From Agathobacter sp. (GTDB taxonomy: Bacteria > Bacillota > Clostridia > Lachnospirales > Lachnospiraceae), in the NCBI GenBank assembly GCA_022772675.1, contig JALEZW010000032.1:62001-126000 (forward strand): DNA of 64,000 nucleotides, given 5' to 3'. Under the pieces are notes generated by a model that did no database searches, was not told where the DNA came from, and was given only the letters and a program-made list of their open reading frames with translations. The translations under genes were made by a program, and so were the position numbers. The first letter of the stretch is position 1. Every line of letters begins with the position of its first letter. Of this stretch, positions 25,370 to 35,501 are shown piece after piece.

Positions 25370-26671
25370 TTAACACAGTTTCTCTCTATTAACAAGATTT
25401 CGTTCATAAAGTTTCTGTAAAGACTTAAGAATCCCAAGTTTTGCATGGTACCAGGTCAGTCCACCCTGAAAATAGACGGCATAGGGTGGTTTTACCGGAC
25501 CATCCGCAGAAAGCTCGATGGATGAGCCCTGAACAAAGGCTCCGGCTGCCATAATGACATCGCTGTCATAGCCTGGCATAGCCCATGGCTCCGGTGTCAC
25601 ATAACTGTCTACCGGTGCGGCCTCCTGAATTCCCTCACAGAAAGCTGTCATGGCCTCTTTATTTCCAAATTCCACAGCCTGGATAATATCATGCCGGCTC
25701 TCTGTTCCGTTTGGAACCACCTTAAATCCAAGTTTTTCGTAAATATTTGCAGCAAAAATAGCCCCTTTTAACGCACCACTGACAACGGTAGGTGCCAGAA
25801 AAAGTCCCTGATAGAAAGACTGGATCACACCAAGGGAAGCACCAACCTCTTTTCCAAGTCCCGGAGATGTCAGCCTGTAAGCAGCATTTTCCACACATTC
25901 TTTCTTTCCAACAATATAGCCGCCGATGGGTGCCAGTCCGCCGCCCGGATTTTTGATCAGGGAACCCACAATCATGTCCGCCCCTACGGAGAGCGGCTCT
26001 TTCTCTTCCACAAATTCCCCGTAGCAGTTGTCGACCATACAGATTACATCCGGTTTGATGTTTTTGATGAAGGCAATCAGTTCTCCGATTCTGGCAACGG
26101 AAAGGGTTGGTCGTGTGGCATATCCCTTAGAACGCTGAATAGTCACCAGACGGGTTTTTTCATTGATTGCATTTTTGATTCCCTCATAGTCAAAGGAGCC
26201 ATCCGGCAGTAAATCCACCTGTGAATAAGTAACTCCGTATTCCGCAAGAGATCCCTTAGAGGGACGGATTCCGATTACTTCCTCTAAGGTGTCATACGGT
26301 TTTCCTACAGGAGATAACAGTTCATCCCCCGGTCTTACATTCGACATCAGTGCTAGTGCCAGGGCATGGGTACCGCATGTGATCTGGGGGCGGACCAGGG
26401 CATCCTCGCCTCCAAAGCAGTCTGCATAAACCCGCTCTAAGGTATCTCTTCCCATATCATTATATCCGTATCCGCTGGAAATATTAAAACATTCTGCGCT
26501 GACACGATTTTTCTGCATGGCGGAAATCACTTTCATCTGATTATATTCCGCATTGGCATCAATCTTTTCAAAGCGTTCTTTTAAAGAGGCTTCCACTTTG
26601 CATCCAAACTGGTATACTTCTTCTGAGATTCCAAGTTCTTTATATTTTTCTTTCAGTTTCTGTTCCATCAC
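25370..26671 (-). CDS. Methionine gamma-lyase family PLP enzyme
   Basis: A 433-residue fold-type I PLP enzyme of the family once called aluminium resistance protein (Bacillus YnbB). The Schiff-base lysine is K240 in GSLIKNPGGG, and 'MVDNCYGEFVE' gives the PLP-pyridine Asp. Full-length homologues are found in most Firmicutes next to miaA or the hfq region, and the physiological substrate is uncertain. It overlaps miaA by 32 nt, so it is translated from the same message. Confidence 0.9.
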   Translation of the reverse strand: MMEQKLKEKYKELGISEEVYQFGCKVEASLKERFEKIDANAEYNQMKVISAMQKNRVSAECFNISSGYGYNDMGRDTLERVYADCFGGEDALVRPQITCGTHALALALMSNVRPGDELLSPVGKPYDTLEEVIGIRPSKGSLAEYGVTYSQVDLLPDGSFDYEGIKNAINEKTRLVTIQRSKGYATRPTLSVARIGELIAFIKNIKPDVICMVDNCYGEFVEEKEPLSVGADMIVGSLIKNPGGGLAPIGGYIVGKKECVENAAYRLTSPGLGKEVGASLGVIQSFYQGLFLAPTVVSGALKGAIFAANIYEKLGFKVVPNGTESRHDIIQAVEFGNKEAMTAFCEGIQEAAPVDSYVTPEPWAMPGYDSDVIMAAGAFVQGSSIELSADGPVKPPYAVYFQGGLTWYHAKLGILKSLQKLYERNLVNREKLC

Positions 26672-27608
26672 TAATTCCTTTCTTTTGCAGTTCTTTTTTT
26701 ATTTCCTGTAATATGGCATTTTCATCATAAGAATATTTCTGTTTATCCAGCCAGATCACATCCCGTTCTCTCTTAAACCAGGTAAGCTGGCGTTTGGCAA
26801 AATGTCTGGTTTCCCGTTTGATCACATAGACAGCCTCATCTAATGAGCATTTTCCATCCAGATAATCTATGATTTCTTTGTATCCCAGCCCCTGCATGGA
26901 TACCATATCTCTGGTAAATCCCATGCGATGGAGTTTTTTTACTTCCTCTAACAACCCCTGTTCCATCATAAGATCCACGCGCCGGTCAATATTTTGATAC
27001 AGGTTTGCCCGCTCATCGGTTAAAACAAAGTAGGCAAAATTGTAAGGGGATGTTTTTGCCCGCTCCTTTTCATTATGGGCAGAAATCGGTATATGGTTCT
27101 GGTGGTAAAATTCCAGTGCCCGGATGACACGTTTTCTGTTATTTTCATGAATCGTTTGGTAGGAAACAGGATCAATGTCCTTTAATTTTTCGTGGAGAGC
27201 ATGGTCTCCATACTGTCTGGCATAATCCGAAAGTTCTTTCCGGTAGGACATATCCCCCTCTTCCCGGGAAAAATCAATGTCATATAAAAGTGCCTGAATA
27301 TAAAATCCGGTTCCCCCCGCAACAATGGGAATCTGTCCATTTTCTAAAATGGTCTTCATGGCAGATTTTGCCATCTCCTGAAACCGGACAATATTAAATT
27401 CCTCTGAAGGATCCAGCACATCAATGAGGTAATGGGGAACCCCATCCATCTCCTCTGGTGTCACCTTTGCAGAGCCGATATCCATGTACTTATAGACCTG
27501 CATGGAATCTGCGGAAATAATGGCACCGTTTATCTCTTTTGCCAGCCGGATGGAAAGTGCGGTTTTCCCCACAGCAGTGGGTCCGGCCAGAACAATCAGT
27601 GGTTTCAT
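26640..27608 (-). CDS. miaA: tRNA dimethylallyltransferase
   Basis: A 322-residue enzyme that transfers a dimethylallyl group to N6 of A37 in tRNAs reading U-starting codons. Walker A is GPTAVGKTALS at 8-18, 'ISADSMQVYKYMDIGSAK' binds substrate, and 'VAGGTGFYIQALL' and 'QLTWFKRERDVIWLD' are family blocks. It overlaps mutL by 4 nt, in the mutS-mutL-miaA operon typical of Firmicutes. Confidence 0.97.
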   Translation of the reverse strand: MKPLIVLAGPTAVGKTALSIRLAKEINGAIISADSMQVYKYMDIGSAKVTPEEMDGVPHYLIDVLDPSEEFNIVRFQEMAKSAMKTILENGQIPIVAGGTGFYIQALLYDIDFSREEGDMSYRKELSDYARQYGDHALHEKLKDIDPVSYQTIHENNRKRVIRALEFYHQNHIPISAHNEKERAKTSPYNFAYFVLTDERANLYQNIDRRVDLMMEQGLLEEVKKLHRMGFTRDMVSMQGLGYKEIIDYLDGKCSLDEAVYVIKRETRHFAKRQLTWFKRERDVIWLDKQKYSYDENAILQEIKKELQKKGISDGTETERKI

Positions 27609-29461
27609 GATACAACCCTCTTAAACTTTTTCTCAATCTCATATTTTGACATGGAAATAATGGTTGGTCTTCCATGGGGACAGCAGAATGGATTATCCAG
27701 TGTCAGAAGTTCCGTAATCAGTGCATCCACTTCCGGCAGGCTTAACTTGTTATTTCCTTTTACCGCCGCTTTACAGGACATAGTTGCCACTTTTTCCAAA
27801 ATCAGTTCCGGAGTCTGCCTTCCGGTCAGGTTGGAAAAGTCATCCAGCATCTCGATAAATAAATCCTTCATATCAATGTGATACAGATTATCGGGAACTG
27901 CGGATATCATATACTCCCTGCCGCCGAAATTTTCCACCTCATATCCAAATCTCTGAATCTGGGGCATATATTTTTCCAGCATTTCCTGCTCTTTTGCATC
28001 CAGACTCAGTACGATGGGAGGACTAATTGACTGGGAAGTAAATTCTTTTTCCTTAAGTTTTGCCATCATCCGTTCGTACAGGACTTTTTCGTGTGCTGCG
28101 TGCTGGTCCATGATATAGAGTTTATCTTCGTATTCAATCAGCCAGTAGGTCTTAAAGAGCTGGCCAATGATCCGGTGTTTCTTTCTCGCATCTTCTGTGA
28201 GAAAATCCGGGGACAGGGACTCTAATGTCATTTGGGATGCGGTGTCCTTAACCGTTTTTTCTTTCCATGAACCGGCGGGAACTTCTGAGGATTTCCGGCT
28301 GGTCTGTACCGGTTCTTTTATAATGCCCGGTTTTACAGGATCAGAAGAATAGGATATATGGTTCTGTCTTAATTCATTGATCCGCCGTTTCTCAAAAGGC
28401 TCCGGAATCGGTTCTTTATAAACAGGAGGCATTTTTTTCTCAGGCTCATCCACCGGAACCTCCGGAATCAGTTCCTTATGAGATAAGATTTTAAAAATAA
28501 CATCACAGAGTTCTTTATATATCTCCTGATTATTTCCAAACCGAAGCTCCATTTTGGTGGGATGTACATTGACATCTAATGTGTTATCCGGAAAAGTAAA
28601 ATAGAGCACGGTAAAGGGATACTGATGCTGCATTAAAAAATTCCGGTAAGCCTCCTCAATCGCCTTTGAAAGAATGTTGCTCTTAATATAGCGCCCGTTA
28701 ATGAAATAATTTTCATAATTCCTGTTGCCACGGTTGATTTCCGGTTTTCCGATATATCCGGTCAGGGAAAAATATTCTCCCTCATAATTGACTTCCAGCA
28801 GGGAAGAGGCGATATCCCTTCCGTAAATATGATAAATTAAATCCTTATGATTTCCATTTCCGGAAGTATGCAGCCTTGTCTGGTTGTTGTTAATATATTT
28901 AAAGGAGATATCCGGATGGGACAGGGCCAGTTTCTCAAGCATATCACTGATATAAGTACCCTCAGTATGGGGAGTTTTTAAAAACTTGCGCCTTGCCGGA
29001 GTATTAAAAAACAAATCTTTTACCAGAAATGTAGTTCCATCCGGAGCACCGATTTCCTCGTTGGAAACTTCTTTGGAGCCTTCAATCAGATACCGTGTTC
29101 CCGTCAGGGCATCAGCAGTTTTAGTAATTAATTCTACTCTTGCTACTGCTGCTATGCTGGAAAGTGCTTCTCCCCTGAACCCGAGTGAATGTACACACAT
29201 AAGGTCTTCCGCACTTCGGATTTTGCTGGTGGAATGACGTAAAAAAGCCAGAGGAACTTCCTCCCCTTCAATTCCGCATCCGTTGTCCGTGATCCGAATC
29301 AGTGTGGTACCGCCATCCTTAATCTCCACTGTTATGGCAGAGGCTCCAGCGTCAATGGCATTTTCCACCAGTTCCTTTACCACAGAACAGGGTCTTTCCA
29401 CTACCTCACCGGCTGCAATTTTATCAATTGTCTCCTGACTCAATAACTCAATCTTACTCAT
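27605..29461 (-). CDS. mutL: DNA mismatch repair protein MutL (endonuclease type)
   Basis: A 618-residue GHKL ATPase. N-terminal motifs are 'VENAIDAGA', 'DNGCGI' and 'GFRGEAL'. The C-terminal domain carries the metal-dependent nicking motif DQHAAHEKVLYE, plus 'ACKAAVKGN' and CPHGRPT. This is the endonuclease form used by bacteria without MutH. A Pro/Glu-rich linker joins the halves. The frame starts 10 codons earlier, but AAGGAG precedes the ATG at 29461. It is downstream of mutS and upstream of miaA. Confidence 0.97.
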   Translation of the reverse strand: MSKIELLSQETIDKIAAGEVVERPCSVVKELVENAIDAGASAITVEIKDGGTTLIRITDNGCGIEGEEVPLAFLRHSTSKIRSAEDLMCVHSLGFRGEALSSIAAVARVELITKTADALTGTRYLIEGSKEVSNEEIGAPDGTTFLVKDLFFNTPARRKFLKTPHTEGTYISDMLEKLALSHPDISFKYINNNQTRLHTSGNGNHKDLIYHIYGRDIASSLLEVNYEGEYFSLTGYIGKPEINRGNRNYENYFINGRYIKSNILSKAIEEAYRNFLMQHQYPFTVLYFTFPDNTLDVNVHPTKMELRFGNNQEIYKELCDVIFKILSHKELIPEVPVDEPEKKMPPVYKEPIPEPFEKRRINELRQNHISYSSDPVKPGIIKEPVQTSRKSSEVPAGSWKEKTVKDTASQMTLESLSPDFLTEDARKKHRIIGQLFKTYWLIEYEDKLYIMDQHAAHEKVLYERMMAKLKEKEFTSQSISPPIVLSLDAKEQEMLEKYMPQIQRFGYEVENFGGREYMISAVPDNLYHIDMKDLFIEMLDDFSNLTGRQTPELILEKVATMSCKAAVKGNNKLSLPEVDALITELLTLDNPFCCPHGRPTIISMSKYEIEKKFKRVVS

Positions 29462-29515
29462 TTTTCTCCTTTTTAAGGAATAAACTTCCATGCAGAATGA
29501 TCTTTGATGCAGTAA

Positions 29516-32158
29516 TTACCATCGGTTCTTTATCTTATTCTGCAGTTCGTAAAGTTTATTTAGTGCATCAAGGGGTGTCAGGTTACTGATATCAATATCC
29601 CGAAGTTCCTGTATGATATCATCATCCTTCACCGTATCGAAGAGCGACATCTGTGTCAGATCCACCTCATCCAGATGCTTTTTTTTCTTTCTGGCAGCAG
29701 TATCCACGGAAATATTTTTCACGGTTTCCGTAATATCGTTTTCCGCCAGCTGGTTCACAATTTCTTTGGCACGGTCAATGACAGGATCCGGAATTCCTGC
29801 CAGCTTTGCCACCTGAATACCATAGCTTTTGTCAGCACCGCCCTTTACAATTTTACGCAAAAATACAATGTCATCCCCTTTTTCTTTCACCGCAATACAG
29901 TAGTTATTGACACTGTCTAATTTGCCTTCCAGCTCAGTCAGTTCATGATAGTGTGTGGCAAATAAGGTTTTCGCGCCTAAAAGCTTCGGGTTACTGATGT
30001 ATTCTACCACAGCCCAGGCAATACTGAGTCCGTCAAAGGTACTGGTTCCCCGCCCGATTTCATCCAGAATCAGAAGTGATTTGGCCGTTGCGTTTCTCAA
30101 AATATTTGCAACCTCATTCATCTCCACCATAAAAGTACTCTGTCCGCTGGCAAGATCATCTGATGCTCCTACACGGGTGAAAATCCGGTCAACCACTCCG
30201 ATATCTGCAGTTTCCGCCGGAACATAGCTTCCAATCTGCGCCATCAGCACAATTAATGCGGTCTGTCTCATATAGGTGGATTTTCCTGCCATATTAGGAC
30301 CGGTAATAATGGAAATCCGGTTTTTTTGATTATCCAGGTAGGTGTCATTGGAAATAAACATATCATTTACAATCATTTTTTCCACCACCGGATGGCGTCC
30401 GCCTTTGATGTCAATAACACCGGATTCGTTGATTTTTGGCCTGCAGTAATTATTCTGACTGGCCACAAGGGCAAGGGACACAAATACATCAATCTGTGCA
30501 ACGGCTTTTGCTGTCTTCTGGATTCGTTCCACGTTGGCAGCAACCGTATCCCTGATTTCACGGAACAGATCATATTCCAGACTGACCAGACGATCCTCGG
30601 AACCTAAAATGGTGTCCTCTAATTCCTTAAGTTCCGGTGTAATATAACGCTCGGCATTGGTCAGGGTCTGTTTTCTGATGTAATAATCCGGCACCTGTTC
30701 CTTAAAGGAGTTGGTTACTTCCAGACAGTAGCCAAACACTTTGTTATATTTGATCCGAAGATTTTTAATGCCTGTTTTTTCCCGTTCGGATGCCTCTAAA
30801 TCAGCCAGCCATTTTTTCCCATCTGTGGAAGCTGAACGAAGTCTGTCCACTTCCTCATTGTATCCGGCCTTTATAATATTTCCGTCCCGAACCGAAAGAG
30901 GCGGATCCTCATTGATGGACTCCTTTAACAGAGAATATAAATCCTCCAGACAGTCAAAGGAATCCATAATCTCCTTTGCCAGTTCGCAATCAATATCCCC
31001 AAGCAGCATCTTAATGGGAGGCAGCATCTCAAGGGAATTACTAAAGGCCACCATATCTTTGGGATTGGCAGTCTGATAGGTAATCCTTGTGATCAGACGT
31101 TCCAAATCGTAGATGGGATTTAAATATTCTCTGAATTCTTCTCGTGTAATCTCCTGCTCATTTAATTTTTCAATCAGATCCTGTCTTTTTATGATTTCTT
31201 TTTTATCAATCAGTGGCTGTTCCACATAAGAACGCAGCAGTCTTGCCCCCATGGCAGTTTTTGTCTTATCTAAAACCCAGAGAAGGGAACCACGTTTCTG
31301 CTTTTCCCGCAGTGTCTCCACCAGCTCAAGATTTCGTCTGGTGGAGCTGTCAATGATCATGTATTTTCCAATGGAATATGGATGAATGGCAATGATATTG
31401 GACAGCGTATTTTTCTGGGTCTCGTACAGGTACTTAAGAAGTGCTGAACTTGCAATGACCCCGCAGTCGTAGTCCGCAAGTCCAAGTCCTTCCAGACTCT
31501 GTACATGAAAATGGGAAAGTAATGTCTCGTTGGCAAGATCATCCCCGAAATACCAGGCATCCAGTGCAGAAACCACAATTCCCAGACGGTCTTTCATATC
31601 ATCGATATCCATACCGCTCATGTAAAAGGGTTCATTGCAGATAATTTCTGTAGGAGCAAAACGGTTTAATTCATCCAGAAGCTTTCGTTCACTGTCCACC
31701 TCTGTCACAAAGAAATCACCGGTTGTGACGTCACAGGTGGCGATTCCATATTTGTCTCCTATGTAAACAATACACATTAAGTAGTTATTTTTTCCTTCAT
31801 CCAGAGACTGCATATCGGTATTAGTCCCCGGGGTCACAACTCGGATGACTTCCCGTTTCACAATGCCTTTGGCAAGCTTTGGATCCTCCATCTGTTCACA
31901 AATGGCAACCTTGTAGCCCTTTTTAACCAGCCGGTTAATATAACTGTCCGCGGAATGAAATGGAACCCCACACATGGGAGCCCGTTCCGGGAGTCCGCAG
32001 TTTTTTCCGGTCAGTGTAAGTTCCAGCTCTCTGGATACTGTTTTGGCATCCTCAAAAAACATCTCATAAAAATCACCGAGACGGTAAAACAGGATACAAT
32101 CCTTATATTGTTCTTTTGTCTGCAGATAATGCTGCATCATTGGTGAAACTTCCTGCAC
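29516..32158 (-). CDS. mutS: DNA mismatch repair protein MutS
   Basis: An 880-residue mismatch sensor. The N-terminal domain has the mismatch-wedge motif in 'YRLGDFYEMF' (Phe-x-Glu). The ATPase domain has Walker A GPNMAGKSTYMRQ and Walker B 'LLILDEIGRGTSTFDG'. A helix-turn-helix dimer end follows, and the tail contains short motifs 'QMSLFD' that resemble beta-clamp binding sites. The start is GTG at 32158, with AAAGGA 6-7 nt upstream; no ATG fits the homology better. Confidence 0.97.
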   Translation of the reverse strand: MQEVSPMMQHYLQTKEQYKDCILFYRLGDFYEMFFEDAKTVSRELELTLTGKNCGLPERAPMCGVPFHSADSYINRLVKKGYKVAICEQMEDPKLAKGIVKREVIRVVTPGTNTDMQSLDEGKNNYLMCIVYIGDKYGIATCDVTTGDFFVTEVDSERKLLDELNRFAPTEIICNEPFYMSGMDIDDMKDRLGIVVSALDAWYFGDDLANETLLSHFHVQSLEGLGLADYDCGVIASSALLKYLYETQKNTLSNIIAIHPYSIGKYMIIDSSTRRNLELVETLREKQKRGSLLWVLDKTKTAMGARLLRSYVEQPLIDKKEIIKRQDLIEKLNEQEITREEFREYLNPIYDLERLITRITYQTANPKDMVAFSNSLEMLPPIKMLLGDIDCELAKEIMDSFDCLEDLYSLLKESINEDPPLSVRDGNIIKAGYNEEVDRLRSASTDGKKWLADLEASEREKTGIKNLRIKYNKVFGYCLEVTNSFKEQVPDYYIRKQTLTNAERYITPELKELEDTILGSEDRLVSLEYDLFREIRDTVAANVERIQKTAKAVAQIDVFVSLALVASQNNYCRPKINESGVIDIKGGRHPVVEKMIVNDMFISNDTYLDNQKNRISIITGPNMAGKSTYMRQTALIVLMAQIGSYVPAETADIGVVDRIFTRVGASDDLASGQSTFMVEMNEVANILRNATAKSLLILDEIGRGTSTFDGLSIAWAVVEYISNPKLLGAKTLFATHYHELTELEGKLDSVNNYCIAVKEKGDDIVFLRKIVKGGADKSYGIQVAKLAGIPDPVIDRAKEIVNQLAENDITETVKNISVDTAARKKKKHLDEVDLTQMSLFDTVKDDDIIQELRDIDISNLTPLDALNKLYELQNKIKNRW

Positions 32159-32211
32159 GGTTTTTTCCTTTCTTTGATCCGTAAATTGTATTAATGATGT
32201 GAGTATTTATC

Positions 32212-33801
32212 TTAATAAGCCGGTTTAAACCGTTCCATAATTGAAGAAGCGAGCCGCAGCCCGTCAATTGCAGCCGACATAATGCCGCCGGCATATCCTG
32301 CTCCCTCACCGCCCGGATAAATCCCTTTTATATTGCTCTCCCCATGTTCATCTCTAAGTAATCGTACCGGAGATGAGGTACGACTTTCCATTCCGGACAT
32401 AATCGCATCTTTTCGGTCAAAATCCTTCACAATCTTAGAAAAATGTTCCATTCCCATCATAAAGGACTGTTCCATGTCATGAGACATAAGTCCCCGCAAA
32501 TTTGCAAAACAGGTGCTGCCCTTGGTCTGGGAATCAAAATCTCCATAACCGCTGCTGATTACGTTCTGACAGTAATCTCCGAACAGCTGTTGTGGGATTT
32601 TCCCTTTTCCCAGTTCATAATTCGCTTTTTCCAGCTGCTCCTGATAACGCATGCCGGAAAGCGCATCCTCTGCTCCAAAATCCTTCCTTCCTACAGAAAC
32701 AATAATGGCAGAATTTGCATTTTTGCCATTCCGTCCGGAATAGCTCATTCCATTCACACAGGTCTGTCCCGGTACAGATGATGCATTCACTACATATCCC
32801 CCCGGACACATGCAAAAGGAATACACACCTCTTCCATTGGGAAAATTGGATGTCACTTTGTAGGGAGCCGCAGGCAGACGGATTCCTTTCTGTGTTCCGT
32901 ACATGGCCCTGTCAATCATTTCCTGTGGATGCTCCAGACGGAAGCCTACTGCGAAATCCTTGGATTCCATGGAAATCCCTTTTTTTAATAGCATGGAAAA
33001 AGTATCTCTTGCGCTGTGTCCGGGTGCAAGAATCACAACGGAAGCCGTAATGGTTTCAGATTCTGTTAACACAGCCCGAATCTGTCCTTTTTCTATCAGA
33101 AAATCCTTCACACAGGTATGAAAATGAAATTCTGCCCCATGTTCTGTGAGAAACTGTCTCATGTTCCGAATTACGGTGGCCAGAATATCGGTTCCGATAT
33201 GTGGTTTTGCGTCATATAAAATTTCTTCCGGCGCACCGAATTTTACAAAGGTTTCCAGCACATAACGGTTTCTTCCGGAGGGATCTTTGACTACCGTATT
33301 TAATTTTCCATCGGAAAAGGTTCCTGCTCCGCCCTCCCCGAACTGGACATTAGAATCCGGGTTTAAACACCCTGTTTTCCAAAAATCCAGAACATCTTTT
33401 GTCCGGTCCTGTACACATTTTCCCCGTTCCAGGATGATGGGAGCGTATCCCGAAAGGGTTAACTGCCAGGCTGCAAACAGTCCGCAGGGACCAGCTCCTA
33501 CAATGACCGGCCGTTCTTTTAATTTCACCTCTCCCATTTCCGGAAATGCATAAGGGATTTCTTTCGCCAGGGTAATCTGAGAAGGATTTCCTTTTTTTAT
33601 CACGGCACTTTCCTTTTGAACCCTTGCCTCTATGGTATAGACATAATAGATTTCCGGCTTTTTCCTTGCATCAATGGATCGCCGGGTAATCTGATATGTG
33701 AGCTCATCCTTTGCAGAAAGACGTAATATTTTTCTTATTTTTGTTTCCAGCTCTTTTTTACTGTGTCCAGCCGGAAGTTTGACCTGATTGATTTTAAGCA
33801 T
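32212..33801 (-). CDS. FAD-dependent dehydrogenase (COG2509-like)
   Basis: A 529-residue flavoprotein. The first ~90 residues form a small alpha/beta N-terminal domain. The FAD-binding dinucleotide fold begins near residue 98 with 'VIVGAGPCGLFAAWQL'. Further marks are 'FGEGGAGTFSDGKL' and a C-terminal 'GIYPGGEGAGYAGGIMSAA'. Electron partners and substrate are unknown. It overlaps the next flavoprotein gene upstream by 8 nt. Confidence 0.85.
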   Translation of the reverse strand: MLKINQVKLPAGHSKKELETKIRKILRLSAKDELTYQITRRSIDARKKPEIYYVYTIEARVQKESAVIKKGNPSQITLAKEIPYAFPEMGEVKLKERPVIVGAGPCGLFAAWQLTLSGYAPIILERGKCVQDRTKDVLDFWKTGCLNPDSNVQFGEGGAGTFSDGKLNTVVKDPSGRNRYVLETFVKFGAPEEILYDAKPHIGTDILATVIRNMRQFLTEHGAEFHFHTCVKDFLIEKGQIRAVLTESETITASVVILAPGHSARDTFSMLLKKGISMESKDFAVGFRLEHPQEMIDRAMYGTQKGIRLPAAPYKVTSNFPNGRGVYSFCMCPGGYVVNASSVPGQTCVNGMSYSGRNGKNANSAIIVSVGRKDFGAEDALSGMRYQEQLEKANYELGKGKIPQQLFGDYCQNVISSGYGDFDSQTKGSTCFANLRGLMSHDMEQSFMMGMEHFSKIVKDFDRKDAIMSGMESRTSSPVRLLRDEHGESNIKGIYPGGEGAGYAGGIMSAAIDGLRLASSIMERFKPAY

Positions 33802-35032
33802 ATGTACCTACCGCATTTCCTGCAGTGTATCCGCTTGACCATGCCCACTGTAAATTGTAACCTCCACAGATTCCGTCCACATCAAGTAGTTCTCCTGCAA
33901 AGTACAGCCCCGGAACAAGCCGTGACTCTAATGTGTCAATTTTAATTTCTTCTGTTCGAATCCCCCCGGTGCACACCTGTGCATATGGGAAATCCCGAAT
34001 CTTTAACAGTTGAACAGGATAACCTTTAATTATTTGGACAAGGTCTTTCCGCTTTCTGTCATTTATAGTTTCCGTACTGTTATGTATAGAAATTTCTGCC
34101 TTCTGCAGCAGTACTGGAATGAGTTTCTGATTGAATAGCCCCCGCAGGGAATCAGAAACAGGCTGGACCCCGGCATCTCTACAAAATCTGCGGGTCACTT
34201 CCTCTTCCAATTTCTTCGGAAGAATATCCGGAAGAAAATCTATGACAGCCTCGACCCTCTTTTTTTCGTATAAAGCCCGGGCTCCGGGACTGCTGATCTG
34301 AAATACGGGGATTCCGGAAATTCCGTAATCCGTCAGCTGCAGTTCCCCCCGTTCTGAGGTAAGGGCTGTATTGTCCACCATAAGAGTAATGTCAGCCTCT
34401 GTACGTACACCGGATACTTTTTTAAAATCCATTCCGGATGCCTCAAACCCACAGAGAGCGGGAAGCACCGGTGTAAAATGGTGGCCCAGTTCTTTCAGAA
34501 GGGGAAAAACAGTACCGTCACTTCCAAGCTTTGGTGCAGCCTTAAGTCCGGATGCAAGAATCACATTCTTTGCATAATAGGTTCCCAATGAGGTTTTCAG
34601 GGTAAATCCATATTTTTCCGGTATCACATGCTCAGCCTCACACTCTGTCACCAGCGTTACCTGACAGCGGGAAAGTTCTGCAGTGAGTGCTTCGCAAAGG
34701 GAAGACGCCTGTCCGGAATTGGGATAATAGTATCCGTTTTTCTCTCTGGGCCAGATTCCGATTTCCCGGAAGAAAGAAAGGGTATCCTCTTGGGAAAAGT
34801 GTTTTAACACGGATTCCAGAAGTTCCTTATTTCCGTAATAACAGCTGGAATTCATAGTCTGATTAGTAAAGTTGCATTTCCCGTTTCCTGTGGAAAGAAT
34901 TTTCTTTCCCGGTTTGTTTTTATGTTCCAGGAGAAGAACGGATTTACCACGTCTTGCTGCCGTGATGGCTGCCATCATACCGGACGCTCCGGCTCCGATT
35001 ACAGCCACATCCCAAGTTTTTCTTTTACTCAT
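33794..35032 (-). CDS. HI0933/YhiN-family flavoprotein
   Basis: A 412-residue NAD(P)/FAD-dependent oxidoreductase. The N-terminal Rossmann motif is 'VAVIGAGASGMMAA', followed by the family hallmark 'KKILSTGNGKCNFTN'. The C-terminal FAD-contact motif is 'GLYFAGELLDVDGICGGYN', ending 'LQWAWSSGYTAG'. The biochemical role of the family is unclear. Paired with another flavoprotein gene, with overlap, which suggests joint translation. Confidence 0.88.
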   Translation of the reverse strand: MSKRKTWDVAVIGAGASGMMAAITAARRGKSVLLLEHKNKPGKKILSTGNGKCNFTNQTMNSSCYYGNKELLESVLKHFSQEDTLSFFREIGIWPREKNGYYYPNSGQASSLCEALTAELSRCQVTLVTECEAEHVIPEKYGFTLKTSLGTYYAKNVILASGLKAAPKLGSDGTVFPLLKELGHHFTPVLPALCGFEASGMDFKKVSGVRTEADITLMVDNTALTSERGELQLTDYGISGIPVFQISSPGARALYEKKRVEAVIDFLPDILPKKLEEEVTRRFCRDAGVQPVSDSLRGLFNQKLIPVLLQKAEISIHNSTETINDRKRKDLVQIIKGYPVQLLKIRDFPYAQVCTGGIRTEEIKIDTLESRLVPGLYFAGELLDVDGICGGYNLQWAWSSGYTAGNAVGTYA

Positions 35033-35093
35033 AAGCCACCTGTCTCCTATCTTCTAAACCAATTGAATATTTTAACATAATCAGTATAAATAT

Positions 35094-35450
35094 TCAACTC
35101 GAATAGCTTTCCAGAAAATCAAAAAGTCTTTTTTCTGAAGTAAAAGGAATCCCTGGCTTTGCCTGTTTACGAATCTCCTCTGATAAATTTTCTGTCCGGA
35201 TACCAGTCTCCATATACACGGTTTTCCCATCGGCCTGAAAGACAACCAGACTCCCATCCTCTTCCTTCACCAGATATCTGTAAGCCGGCTGGCTTTTCGC
35301 TGATCCGGCAGGAATACTCTGTTCGCTTTCGATTTCCGATTCTACAATCTGTGTTTCCTCCGGCGCAGGATATATTTTCTGGCAGCAGATTCCAAATATC
35401 AGGATTGCTGCCAACAATAAAATAATGCAGATGCCTGTTTTCTGATTCAT
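35094..35450 (-). CDS. BofC-like membrane-anchored small protein
   Basis: A 118-residue protein with one N-terminal hydrophobic helix (about 6-25), an acidic linker and a C-terminal domain of about 60 residues ('YRLVKEEDGSLVVFQ'-like strand pair, then 'RLFDFLESYSS'). The domain resembles the C-terminal domain of BofC, a forespore protein that slows SigK activation in Bacillus. The resemblance is from memory of the pattern and is not proven. The ribosome site and ATG lie in the loop of a 10-bp hairpin. Confidence 0.6.
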   Translation of the reverse strand: MNQKTGICIILLLAAILIFGICCQKIYPAPEETQIVESEIESEQSIPAGSAKSQPAYRYLVKEEDGSLVVFQADGKTVYMETGIRTENLSEEIRKQAKPGIPFTSEKRLFDFLESYSS

Positions 35451-35480
35451 GATATCACCCTCTTAACATAGCATCTGCAT
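35425..35480 (-). promoter_or_regulatory. RNA hairpin enclosing the ribosome site and start codon of the bofC-like gene
   Basis: In the minus-strand RNA, ATGCAGATGC (35480-35471) pairs perfectly with GCATCTGCAT (35434-35425). The 36-nt loop holds GAGGGTG and the ATG at 35450. Flanking A/T runs extend the stem past one mismatch. Confidence 0.5.
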
Positions 35481-35501
35481 TTTTTTCTTATTTATTCATT
35501 T

